In this document: piece after piece, positions 35,761 to 44,097 of the stretch
How the letters are laid out: each line of letters starts with the position of its first letter
How positions within the stretch are numbered: the first letter of the stretch is position 1
Source of the DNA: Chthonomonas calidirosea T49
Lineage (GTDB): Bacteria > Armatimonadota > Chthonomonadetes > Chthonomonadales > Chthonomonadaceae
DNA: 64,000 bases
Assembly: GCF_000427095.1 (NCBI RefSeq)
Contig: NC_021487.1
Span: 248,001-312,000 of the forward strand
Direction: 5' to 3'
The notes under the pieces: model-generated
Told to the model about the DNA's origin: nothing
Databases searched by the model: none
The model's input: only the letters and a program-made list of their open reading frames with translations
Made by a program: the position numbers and the translations under genes

Positions 35761-36723
35761 ATGCGACGCAAGGTAACGATTGTGGGAGCGGGGCAAACCG
35801 GTGCCACCCTTGCACACTGGTTGGCTCTTCGGGGCGACGTGGATATCGTGCTCTACGACATTGTGGAGGGCATGCCCCAAGGCAAAGCGTTGGATTTGCA
35901 AGAGGCGATGCCGATTATTGGTTCGGATGCACGCATTGTAGGCACGAACGGCTGGGAGGAGACGGCCAATAGTGATATCGTGGTGATTACAAGTGGCCTG
36001 CCGCGCAAGCCCGGAATGAGCAGAGACGACCTGTTAAAAGTGAACGCTGAGATCGTGGGCAGCTGCACCAAGGAGGTTACAACACGCTCCCCTAACAGCA
36101 TTCTCATTTTGCTCACCAATCCGCTGGACGCTATGTGTCATGTGGCATTGCATGTCAGCGGTTTTGAGCCACGGCGTGTGTTCGGGCAGGCGGGTATCCT
36201 CGACACTGCCCGTTTTCGAACGTTCCTCGCTTTAGAGGCAAATGCAAGCGTGACAGATGTGAATGCCTATGTGCTTGGCGGTCATGGGGACGATATGGTT
36301 CCCCTGCTAGGAAGCACCAATATCGGTGGGGTCCCTGTCGAAAAGCTCATCCCTGCGGAACGTTTGGCGGCCATTGTAGAGCGTACTCGTAAGGGCGGAG
36401 GGGAGATCGTATCGTTGCTCAAGACCGGAAGCGCCTACTATGCACCTTCTGCGGCGTTAGCACAGATGATAGATGCCGTTCTAAACGATAGAAAGCGTAT
36501 TTTGCCTTGTTCGGTCTACACGGGCAAAAACGGTGGGGGGTACGGCATAGATGATCTTTATCTAGGGTTGCCGGCAGTTATCGGTGCTTCCGGCGTAGAA
36601 AAGATCGTTTCTGTGGAGTTGACCCCCGCAGAACGAGAAGCTCTTCATCGATCTGCTGAATCGGTGCGGAATCTAGTCGAAGCACTGAAAGGGTTTGATC
36701 CGCCTTTGCTGCCTCGCAATTGA
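35761..36723 (+). CDS. mdh: Malate dehydrogenase
   Basis: 320 residues of the LDH-like MDH type. NAD-binding VGAGQTGATLAHWLA, LTNPLDAM, substrate Arg residues in GLPRKPGMSRDDLL (Arg after PRKPGMSR marks MDH rather than LDH), and catalytic His in GGHGDDMVPL. Oxidises malate to oxaloacetate. Starts 1 nt after the isocitrate dehydrogenase stop, so both are from one transcript; a terminator follows at 36735. Confidence 0.94.
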   Translation: MRRKVTIVGAGQTGATLAHWLALRGDVDIVLYDIVEGMPQGKALDLQEAMPIIGSDARIVGTNGWEETANSDIVVITSGLPRKPGMSRDDLLKVNAEIVGSCTKEVTTRSPNSILILLTNPLDAMCHVALHVSGFEPRRVFGQAGILDTARFRTFLALEANASVTDVNAYVLGGHGDDMVPLLGSTNIGGVPVEKLIPAERLAAIVERTRKGGGEIVSLLKTGSAYYAPSAALAQMIDAVLNDRKRILPCSVYTGKNGGGYGIDDLYLGLPAVIGASGVEKIVSVELTPAEREALHRSAESVRNLVEALKGFDPPLLPRN

Positions 36724-36734
36724 CACTAGGGTAG

Positions 36735-36776
36735 GGAAGCCCACCATCATGCTGTAAATGGAGGGCTTCCTTTCCT
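36735..36776 (+). terminator. Terminator of the icd-mdh operon
   Basis: GGAAGCCC (36735-36742) and GGGCTTCC (36763-36770), 20-nt loop, then TTTCCT. Perfect 8-bp stem with a modest tail. Confidence 0.7.
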
Positions 36777-36796
36777 CTAAGACAAGGGGTGAAGTT

Positions 36797-38950
36797 ATGC
36801 GTTTTCGAGGGATGGATGTGTCTCTAGGGGCGCTCTTTGTTGCGGTGGTTTTCGCTTTGCTCCCCGGCCGAGCCCTATCACAGGGGCTGGAGAAGCGCGA
36901 TTTTGTGTTTCTTGATATTACCGATACGCATCAAACCGCTGAGGGAAGTACAAAAGCACTTCGTGACCTAGTATCTCAGGCGATTGCCATGTCTCCCCGT
37001 CCGGCATTTGTCATTGACACCGGTGACATCACCGAGTCGGGGCGCCCAGAAGAGTATGCGGCTTTCAAGGTGGCGATCGCCCCTCTTGCGGATGCAGGTA
37101 TCCGATTCTACGCTGTGCCAGGCAATCACGATGTGCGTTGGTGCCCGCTTGGCAAGGAAGGATTCGAGCAGCAGTTTGGTAAGCTGTACCAGTCATTTGA
37201 TTACGAGGGAGTGCACTTCATTTTGCTCGATACAACGGTGCTTTTGGAGCATTGGGGGCATTTTGATCAGAGTGAATTAGATTGGCTTGCCCGCGATCTA
37301 AAGCATGTTCGGCCTGAAACCCCCATTTTTGTTTTCATGCACCATTGGATCGGTCGAGACGCGCCCGATGTACGCATGGTTGACAATGAGTACGACCTAA
37401 TTCATCTCTTGAACGGCCATAATGTCGTGGCAATTTTCACAGGGCACGGCCACCAGAATCTCGAGTGGAAGACCAACGGTATTGAGACCCTCATGGTGGG
37501 GGCGCTTTATAACGGCGGGCCTTTTTGTAGGGTACATGTACGCTCTGACTTGGTGACGTTAGAGAGAGGTTCTTCGGAAAAGCCAGGCACTTTTGTGACT
37601 ATTGCTTCATTGCCAATCAACCCCCCACGTCCTTCCCAGTTGCGTGCTGGATGGGACGATCCGGATGTCCCTTATCTCGCACGGCGCAGAATCGCCGCGT
37701 TGCTCGACCCACGCTCACCAGAGGACGACCCTTCGAAAGAGAGCGCCGAATATCGTATTGATAGCGGCCCGTATCGGCCTATGGAGAAGGATTCACGGGA
37801 CATATGGCATGTGGTATTTCCTACAGCGCCAATACCGGTGGGGGTGCATTCGAGCGATGTGCGCTTAACGACGAGCAACAAGGTGACTTACAGCGACGAG
37901 TTGATTTTCGAAGTTGAGCGTGACGATGCTCGAGAGCCTTCACGGGAGTGGGCTATCAATTTAGGAGACGCCATACAGTCTTCTCCATTGCTGTATGGAG
38001 ATACTCTTTTCGTCTCCTCTTTAGATCATAAAGTCTATGCGCTAAATGCCAAGACGGGCAAGATACGATGGTCTTTTGCTACAAAAGGTGCCGTACTAAG
38101 CTCTCCAGTGATCTCCGACGGTATCCTTTATATAGGATCGACCGATCACTACTTTTACGCTTTAGATGCGCACACGGGGAAGCTTTTATGGCACTTTGAT
38201 TCGGGGGATCCCATTTTCTCTACGGCGGGAATTACTAGTGGGGTGGTTTGCTTTGGTGGGAATAAGAAGATCTTTGGGCTTAATGCAAGAACGGGGAAGC
38301 TGTTGTGGACGACTCCAGCGAATGGGTTCTTTCAGTCTCGGGTAGCTGCTGATGATACGACCTTCTACATGGGCGATTGGGCGAACACCTTTTATGCGAT
38401 TGACGCAAAAACGGGCACACCTCGTTGGGAAGACCATGTAGGACGGCTATTTTACTTTTCCCCCGCTATCTCCGCGCCAGCTTTGGGTGATGGTAAGGTC
38501 TACGTGTGTTCCGATGACGGTGTGCTTCATGCTTTTGATACGTCGTCGGGGAAGGAAGTATGGGAAGTGCATGCCCCTAATGGAGACGATGTCTTCGGTT
38601 ACTCTTCACCAACCGTTCTTGGAGTAACCATCTTTGTGGCAGGTCTAGGTCCGAAAGGCAATGTATATGCCTTAAGTACGGCCAATGGGCAGCCTATCTG
38701 GGTATCGGCTATTGGACAGACCATTTACGATTCCTCTCCGTCTTTGGCCCCCGATGGCCATTCGTTGGCCATTATGGGGGTACGAGGACATGTGGCTGTG
38801 CTTGACGCGAGCGATGGAAAACCTCTGTGGAGTTATGAGCTAGGCCCAGGCAATATTTTCTCGACACCTGCCTACGATGGAAAAACAGTGTATACAACTA
38901 CGATGGCCGATGATGTTCAGGCTATCGCCGCGCCTAGCGTTATGAAATGA
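36797..38950 (+). CDS. Exported metallophosphoesterase fused to a PQQ-type beta-propeller
   Basis: 717 residues with a signal peptide (residues 1-30, ending RALSQG). Residues 35-270 are a calcineurin-like phosphoesterase: DITDTHQ, DTGDITESG, VPGNHDVRW, FMHHWIG and FTGHGHQN supply metal ligands. After a short beta linker, residues about 390-715 form a BamB/PQQ-like propeller with repeated units such as YALNAKTGKIRWSF and YALDAHTGKLLWHF. The substrate is probably an extracellular phosphodiester or phosphomonoester. ATG 36797 with AGGGGTG upstream. The stop overlaps the antiporter start (ATGA). Confidence 0.85.
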   Translation: MRFRGMDVSLGALFVAVVFALLPGRALSQGLEKRDFVFLDITDTHQTAEGSTKALRDLVSQAIAMSPRPAFVIDTGDITESGRPEEYAAFKVAIAPLADAGIRFYAVPGNHDVRWCPLGKEGFEQQFGKLYQSFDYEGVHFILLDTTVLLEHWGHFDQSELDWLARDLKHVRPETPIFVFMHHWIGRDAPDVRMVDNEYDLIHLLNGHNVVAIFTGHGHQNLEWKTNGIETLMVGALYNGGPFCRVHVRSDLVTLERGSSEKPGTFVTIASLPINPPRPSQLRAGWDDPDVPYLARRRIAALLDPRSPEDDPSKESAEYRIDSGPYRPMEKDSRDIWHVVFPTAPIPVGVHSSDVRLTTSNKVTYSDELIFEVERDDAREPSREWAINLGDAIQSSPLLYGDTLFVSSLDHKVYALNAKTGKIRWSFATKGAVLSSPVISDGILYIGSTDHYFYALDAHTGKLLWHFDSGDPIFSTAGITSGVVCFGGNKKIFGLNARTGKLLWTTPANGFFQSRVAADDTTFYMGDWANTFYAIDAKTGTPRWEDHVGRLFYFSPAISAPALGDGKVYVCSDDGVLHAFDTSSGKEVWEVHAPNGDDVFGYSSPTVLGVTIFVAGLGPKGNVYALSTANGQPIWVSAIGQTIYDSSPSLAPDGHSLAIMGVRGHVAVLDASDGKPLWSYELGPGNIFSTPAYDGKTVYTTTMADDVQAIAAPSVMK

Positions 38951-40791
38951 CCGAGGTTTTACTGGAAAAGCTCGCGCTGATCATTCTGTTGGGTACGCTT
39001 GCTCAATGGGCTGCCTGGAAACTGCGCCTACCCTCTATTTTGTTGCTCCTGCTTACAGGCATTGTGGCTGGGCCGGTGATGGGGGTGATCCGCCCGGAGC
39101 GCATTTTGGGCAATCTTTTGTTGCCTTTTGTCTCCTCCGCTGTTGCCATCGTGCTCTTTGAGGGAGGATTAAGCCTAAAATACGATGAGGTTCGGCAGCA
39201 TGGTTGGGTTGTGGCAAGTTTGGTGAGCGTAGGAGTGTTAACAAGTTGGCTTTTAGGTGTGTGGGGTGCTCACTATCTCGCTGGGATGGGTTGGCCTATT
39301 GCCGTGCTAACGGGCGCGATTTTAGTGGTTACCGGCCCCACAGTGATCGGGCCTCTGCTGCAGTTGTTACGTCCTAAGGGGCCTGTTGGGGCGATTTTGA
39401 AATGGGAGAGCATCATCATAGATCCGATTGGCGCTGCACTGGCACTTTTGGCGTTTGAGGTTGTTTTTGGGGTAGATATCCATCGGCCTGAGCTTTTTGT
39501 GCTAAAAAGTACACTTATCACGATATTTTATGGAGGTTGTATCGGGATAGGGGCGGCTCTCTTATTGGTTGTCGCTCTACAATGTTACTGGATTCCCGAT
39601 CAACTACAGAGTCCCTTCACGCTTGCACTGGTGTTAACGATAAACGCTTTAGCAGAGCATCTTCAACCCGAATCAGGGTTGCTGGCTGTTGTCATTCTGG
39701 GTATTGCGCTGGCGAATCAACAGGCGGTCAATGTCGAGCATATTGTGGAGTTCAAGGAGACCTTGCGCACCTTATTACTAGGTATGTTGTTTATTGTGCT
39801 TGCTGCGCGGCTTAGGCCTGGTGAGATGTTCAGCCATTTTGCACAGGATATGTTGTACACGTTGTTTGTACTTTTTGTGATACGCCCTATTGTGGTACTG
39901 CTCTGCACCTTCCGCTCCCCTTTGCGCTGGGCAGAGCGATTGTTTTTAATGTGGACAGCGCCTCGAGGAATCGTGGCAGCATCGGTCTCATCGGTATTTG
40001 CTTTAAAGTTAGCAAGCGTAGGGCATTTTGAGGCCGAGCGGTTGGTACCCACCGTATTTTGGGTGATTCTATGTTCTGTTGCGTTAGCAGGTTTCACTTC
40101 GCGGCCGGTGGCGATACGGCTAGGTATAGCGCAGAAAGAAGCACAAGGTATTCTCTTTTTGGGTGCTGGCTTGGCTGTGCGTGAGATGGCAAAGGCGTTG
40201 AAGGCGGAGGGTTTGCCGCTACTTTTGGTAGATACCAACCCAGCCAATGTGTTGAGCGCCCGCATGGAGGATTTGCCAGCGTTAAGAGCTAATGTGCTCT
40301 CTGGAATGGTGCGAGAGACCCTTGATCTTGATGGCATTGGGCGGCTCCTGGCATGTACTCCAAACCACGAAGTGAACACGCTGGCCGTACTGAGATTTAG
40401 AGGAATTTTTGGTCGTGCCGAGGTCTATCTGCTGCCCCCTGAGGGATTGACGAAAGTTGGTCATGAAGAAGGAGGGGTACATCCATATGGGCGTTATCTG
40501 TTCCGTGCAGAGCTGACGAGTGCACAGCTCGAAGAGCTTTTCATGCGCGGGGCCACGATTAAACGGACAACCTTCATCGCGCAGTTTACCTATTCCGACT
40601 ATTTGCGGCACTACGGGGAGAACGCTATCCCTCTATTTCTTATTGGGGATAATCGTCGCGTGCTGATCTCTGCTGAAAATCCATTGCCCCCACCGAAGGA
40701 GGGGAATGTGTTAATTAGCTTGATTCGACCAGAAGCAGATGGGGTACAGGCCCATCAAGAGGCTACCGCGGCGAGCCATAGAGCTGTTTAG
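38947..40791 (+). CDS. Cation:proton antiporter with a C-terminal TrkA-N/RCK-like domain
   Basis: 614 residues. About twelve membrane helices in the first 395 residues (LLLLTGIVAGPVMGVI, ILVVTGPTVIGPLLQLLRPK, WTAPRGIVAASVSSVFAL), typical of CPA1/NhaP-type Na+(K+)/H+ antiporters. From about residue 398 a Rossmann-like RCK domain begins (GILFLGAGLAVREMAKALKA, then LLVDTNPANVLSARMEDLPA), which would gate transport in response to nucleotides. Coupled by a 4-nt overlap to the phosphoesterase gene, an association I cannot explain. Confidence 0.9.
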   Translation: MTEVLLEKLALIILLGTLAQWAAWKLRLPSILLLLLTGIVAGPVMGVIRPERILGNLLLPFVSSAVAIVLFEGGLSLKYDEVRQHGWVVASLVSVGVLTSWLLGVWGAHYLAGMGWPIAVLTGAILVVTGPTVIGPLLQLLRPKGPVGAILKWESIIIDPIGAALALLAFEVVFGVDIHRPELFVLKSTLITIFYGGCIGIGAALLLVVALQCYWIPDQLQSPFTLALVLTINALAEHLQPESGLLAVVILGIALANQQAVNVEHIVEFKETLRTLLLGMLFIVLAARLRPGEMFSHFAQDMLYTLFVLFVIRPIVVLLCTFRSPLRWAERLFLMWTAPRGIVAASVSSVFALKLASVGHFEAERLVPTVFWVILCSVALAGFTSRPVAIRLGIAQKEAQGILFLGAGLAVREMAKALKAEGLPLLLVDTNPANVLSARMEDLPALRANVLSGMVRETLDLDGIGRLLACTPNHEVNTLAVLRFRGIFGRAEVYLLPPEGLTKVGHEEGGVHPYGRYLFRAELTSAQLEELFMRGATIKRTTFIAQFTYSDYLRHYGENAIPLFLIGDNRRVLISAENPLPPPKEGNVLISLIRPEADGVQAHQEATAASHRAV

Positions 40792-40813
40792 GATTTAGCT
40801 GTCCTGTTTTGCC

Positions 40814-42361
40814 TTAGTTCGTTCTGAGGATCTGGCGATAATAATCTTTTCTAATAAGCTCGGCCGTTAACTTTCCGGAGGTGAGCACGATGGGCACACC
40901 GCCGCCGGGGTGGGTAGAGGCACCGACAAAATAGAGGTTTTCTATCTCTTCGCTGCGGCTATGAGGGCGAAAATAGGCAGATTGAAAGAAGGTGGGTGTT
41001 AGCCCACCGTAGGCGGCACCGGCGTAGCAGCCATATAGTTTTTCAAAGTCGACAGGGGTAAACCAGCGTTCGAAGACGATGTGTTGGTGCAGATTTGGAA
41101 TAAGGCCGAGCCGTTCGAGTTTGCCGATGGTGCGATCGCGAAGGATGGGTGCTGCCGTTTCCCAGCAGATATTGCTTTGCGTGTTGGGACATGGCACGAG
41201 GATGTAGAGAACGTGATGGTCGGGAGGTGCCAAGCTGGGATCGGTATGCGTGGGCACGCAGAGATGCATGGCGGGGTCCGTTGGCAGAGCGCGTTGTATA
41301 AATATCTGATCGAGAACTTCATTGTAGTTTTCTGAGAGGACGATAGAATTGTGTGGCAGGTGTGTCAGTGAAAGCCCTTTAACCCCAAGATAGAGCAGAA
41401 AGCCGGAGCAGCCGTAGTCTTTTTGTGCTAAGGCTCCGTCGGAGTATTTACGTCGCAAGGCATTTGGGATCAGTTTTTGGTAGGCAGAGGGTAGATCGAG
41501 ATTACAGACGACTATATCGGCAAGGTGTTCACAACCATCTGCCGTGCGCACTCCCTTGGCAGCTCGGCCTTGAATTGCTATCTGATCGACCGGAAGGCAG
41601 TAGCGGATCTGTCCACCTAGTTCAGTAAAGAGCCGTTCTAGACCCCTGGCAAGGGTGTAAGTGCCTCCGATGGGAAACCACACTCCGAACTCCATTTCCA
41701 CATAGGGTAAGAGAGCGTAGATGGATGGGCAGCGATACGGACTTATCCCAAGATAGAGGGTTTGAAAGCTAAAGGCTTGGCGCAGTTTTTCGTTTGTAAG
41801 ATAGCGGCTGACCATTTGGTAAACCGATTCAAGAGGCAGCGCTTTCAAGAGACCGACGAGCGTTGTTGGATGGAGTAGATCGAGAGGCGAGTTAAAGGAC
41901 CGCTCGATGAAACGGTAGCGAGCGTTTTCGTATTTCGCCTTCATGGCTGCCAGAAGTGCGGGAACACGGGCGGCGTCAGCTGCTTGAATTCTACGCACTT
42001 GCTCCACAAGGCAGTTCATTTCCACCCCCATATCGAGGGTAGTGCCATCTGGCCATAAGATACGGTAGGCCGGGCACAGTTTTGTAAGCGGGAGGTAGTC
42101 GTGGGGGTCGCGATCGCCGATGGAGAAGATTTCGTGCAAAACCTCCGGCATCATCAACATTGTTGGCCCCATATCAATACGAAACCCAGCTTCTTCCAAC
42201 ACATTCATTCGGCCGCCGGCATGCCTGTTTTTTTCGAAGATCGTGACCTGCCAACCATGGCGGGCCAGATGAATACCAGCCGCTAGCCCCCCTAGTCCTG
42301 CACCGACGATAATGGCACTAGGGGATGACCGATGCTTTTGTAGGGAGGGATGTTGCGACAT
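40814..42361 (-). CDS. Second CrtI-type carotenoid desaturase/oxidase
   Basis: 515 residues. VGAGLGGLAAGIHLARHGWQ and IFEKNRHAGGRMNVLEEAGF form the FAD site; FRIDMGPTMLMMPEV and the C-terminal FVGASTHPGGGVPIVLTSGK are family signatures. It is clearly homologous to the crtI gene at 6504-8042 but divergent, so the two probably do different steps (desaturation versus terminal oxidation, as with CrtN and CrtP). ATG 42361 has GAGAGG 9 nt upstream; the longer frame starts at a TTG that touches this site. Confidence 0.88.
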   Translation of the reverse strand: MSQHPSLQKHRSSPSAIIVGAGLGGLAAGIHLARHGWQVTIFEKNRHAGGRMNVLEEAGFRIDMGPTMLMMPEVLHEIFSIGDRDPHDYLPLTKLCPAYRILWPDGTTLDMGVEMNCLVEQVRRIQAADAARVPALLAAMKAKYENARYRFIERSFNSPLDLLHPTTLVGLLKALPLESVYQMVSRYLTNEKLRQAFSFQTLYLGISPYRCPSIYALLPYVEMEFGVWFPIGGTYTLARGLERLFTELGGQIRYCLPVDQIAIQGRAAKGVRTADGCEHLADIVVCNLDLPSAYQKLIPNALRRKYSDGALAQKDYGCSGFLLYLGVKGLSLTHLPHNSIVLSENYNEVLDQIFIQRALPTDPAMHLCVPTHTDPSLAPPDHHVLYILVPCPNTQSNICWETAAPILRDRTIGKLERLGLIPNLHQHIVFERWFTPVDFEKLYGCYAGAAYGGLTPTFFQSAYFRPHSRSEEIENLYFVGASTHPGGGVPIVLTSGKLTAELIRKDYYRQILRTN

Positions 42362-42422
42362 CAGTAGCAACCTCTCTATCTGTTTGGGACTTATTGCCGA
42401 AGTAACTTCTCTGCATTGTGCC

Positions 42423-42941
42423 TTAGGGATCTGGGATCTGTGCGGTATGCGTGGAAACCATGCCGTTGTGTGCGCTTGCGTAGGGCGGTTCGTCGTGCAA
42501 GGAACGTAAAACCTGTAGAAGTTCGGCTATATTCGGGTTCCCGCGGCAAGCATAAGCGATGAGGCCTTTTTTGTCTACAATATACACCGTTCGTCTATTT
42601 ATGCCAAACCAACTACAGCATCCATAGGCTTTTGCAATCTTATGCCCCTGATCGGAGATCAGAGGAAAGGGGAAGGCGAACTTTTCGGCGAAGAGGCGAT
42701 GTTTAGATGGTTTTGCAGGGTTGATCCCCACAACGAGGGCATCATGTTCCAGAAGTTGGTTCCAGTGGTCTCTTAGAAGGCACAGCTGTGCCGTGCAGAT
42801 GGGTGTGAAATCGCCAGGATAGAATACGAGGACTAGGCGTTTTTTACCCTGAAAATAGGAAGTCGGCCAGGCTGTGCCGTCCGGCATAAGAATATCGAAG
42901 ACAGGAGCCGGAACACCTATCGGTAGAAGAGTCGAAGCCAC
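42423..42941 (-). CDS. Peroxiredoxin (AhpC/TSA, BCP-like)
   Basis: 172 residues of thioredoxin fold. Peroxidatic Cys in FYPGDFTPICTAQL (the T-x2-C motif), Arg further on, and DKKGLIAYACRGNP; GCCSWFG may hold the resolving Cys. Reduces peroxides. The longest frame starts 11 codons upstream, but GTG 42941 has a perfect AAGGAGG 6 nt before it and begins next to the conserved LPIGVPAPVF. Located 60 nt upstream of crtI-like gene 40814-42361 on the same strand, which suits an antioxidant role beside carotenoids. Confidence 0.9.
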   Translation of the reverse strand: MASTLLPIGVPAPVFDILMPDGTAWPTSYFQGKKRLVLVFYPGDFTPICTAQLCLLRDHWNQLLEHDALVVGINPAKPSKHRLFAEKFAFPFPLISDQGHKIAKAYGCCSWFGINRRTVYIVDKKGLIAYACRGNPNIAELLQVLRSLHDEPPYASAHNGMVSTHTAQIPDP

Positions 42942-43043
42942 TGAGAACCTCCTTTCAGCATCATGTATCATCAATCATATTACTCAGAAATGATTTGTTC
43001 GGTTCCACTTTAGAAAGCTGGCAGCCAAAAACGATGGAAGCCT

Positions 43044-44009
43044 CTAGCCGTGTGCAATGAAAAGGATCTGATCGGCTGTAAGTGCGATATCGGCCGCGGT
43101 CATGCTGTCGCGTACCTGTGCCACACTGCGACAGCCGACGATGGGAATGGTTGGGAACGGCTGCCCTCTTAAATAGCCGAGCACAATTTGGGTTATGGTG
43201 AGCCCCGTTTCCTGAGCAAGTCGCTGCATACGGTGAAAGCGACGGGAGGTTTCGGGTAAGCGATAAAAACTTAAAAAGCCGGGGTTCATTTCGTGGAGGG
43301 TTCCGTTGGCCATACGATGAAACAACCCATAAGCTTGAGATTGGAAGGGCACTGCCGCCATGCCCGTTTCCTCATGGAAAAAGAAACGCTCTTCATCCAT
43401 CCAACCAACGGTTGGGTCGCCATAAGGATATTTTGCGAGAACGGCAGCGTTCCAAAGCACTTGGTCAGCAACGAAGCCTTGAAGTCCATGAGATTTTGCA
43501 TAGGCATTAGCGGCTCGCAGACGTGGAGTTCTCCAGTTGGAGGCGCCGAACCATCGCAATTTTCCTGCCTCCCGCTGCGCGTTGAGGGTTTCGATGATGG
43601 CTTCATACGGTACGTCGGGGTCATCTCGATGAAGCCAGTAGAGGTCTATGATATCGGTTTGAAGAAACTGTAGGCTTTCATCAAGGTCTTTTACAATCTC
43701 TTTTGGTGTGACACGGGAGACATGAGGAGCCTGGAGGTCCCAGTGTCCTCCTTTAGTTGCGAGGATGATCTGATCGCGATTCTTGCGCGATTGAATCCAG
43801 GCTCCAATCGTCTTCTCACTGAGGCCTCTTTCTCCGGGAACCCAATCGCCGTAGACGTGGGCGGTATCAATGAAGTTGCCTCCGCACTCCACATATGCAT
43901 CGAGAATGCGAAAGGAGCTTTCGCGATCAAGAGAGGTACCAAATTCACCTGTTCCAAGACAAATGGTGGAGGGGTAAAGATCGGTGCCCGGAATATTGAT
44001 CAAAGCCAT
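43044..44009 (-). CDS. Aldo/keto reductase
   Basis: 321 residues, TIM barrel. Catalytic tetrad: Asp and Tyr in NFIDTAHVYGDW, Lys in LATKGGHWD, His in YWLHRDDPDV. NADPH-binding C-terminal part includes PIVGCRSVAQVRDS. Close to the group that acts on sugars and other aldehydes; substrate not predictable. Monocistronic between the peroxiredoxin and the GH-A hydrolase genes. Confidence 0.92.
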   Translation of the reverse strand: MALINIPGTDLYPSTICLGTGEFGTSLDRESSFRILDAYVECGGNFIDTAHVYGDWVPGERGLSEKTIGAWIQSRKNRDQIILATKGGHWDLQAPHVSRVTPKEIVKDLDESLQFLQTDIIDLYWLHRDDPDVPYEAIIETLNAQREAGKLRWFGASNWRTPRLRAANAYAKSHGLQGFVADQVLWNAAVLAKYPYGDPTVGWMDEERFFFHEETGMAAVPFQSQAYGLFHRMANGTLHEMNPGFLSFYRLPETSRRFHRMQRLAQETGLTITQIVLGYLRGQPFPTIPIVGCRSVAQVRDSMTAADIALTADQILFIAHG

Positions 44010-44097
44010 ACTTCAAGCGCGCTCCATCCTCGAATTGTAAAATTGTACCCGATTTCCCGCTTGAGGAGCGGCCTAGAATCGAGCGTCCAGATACGGG

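Noticed and set aside
39717-40379. 220-residue open frame on the minus strand
   Set aside because: Antisense to the antiporter gene; Ser/Thr/Arg-rich composition typical of a shadow frame.
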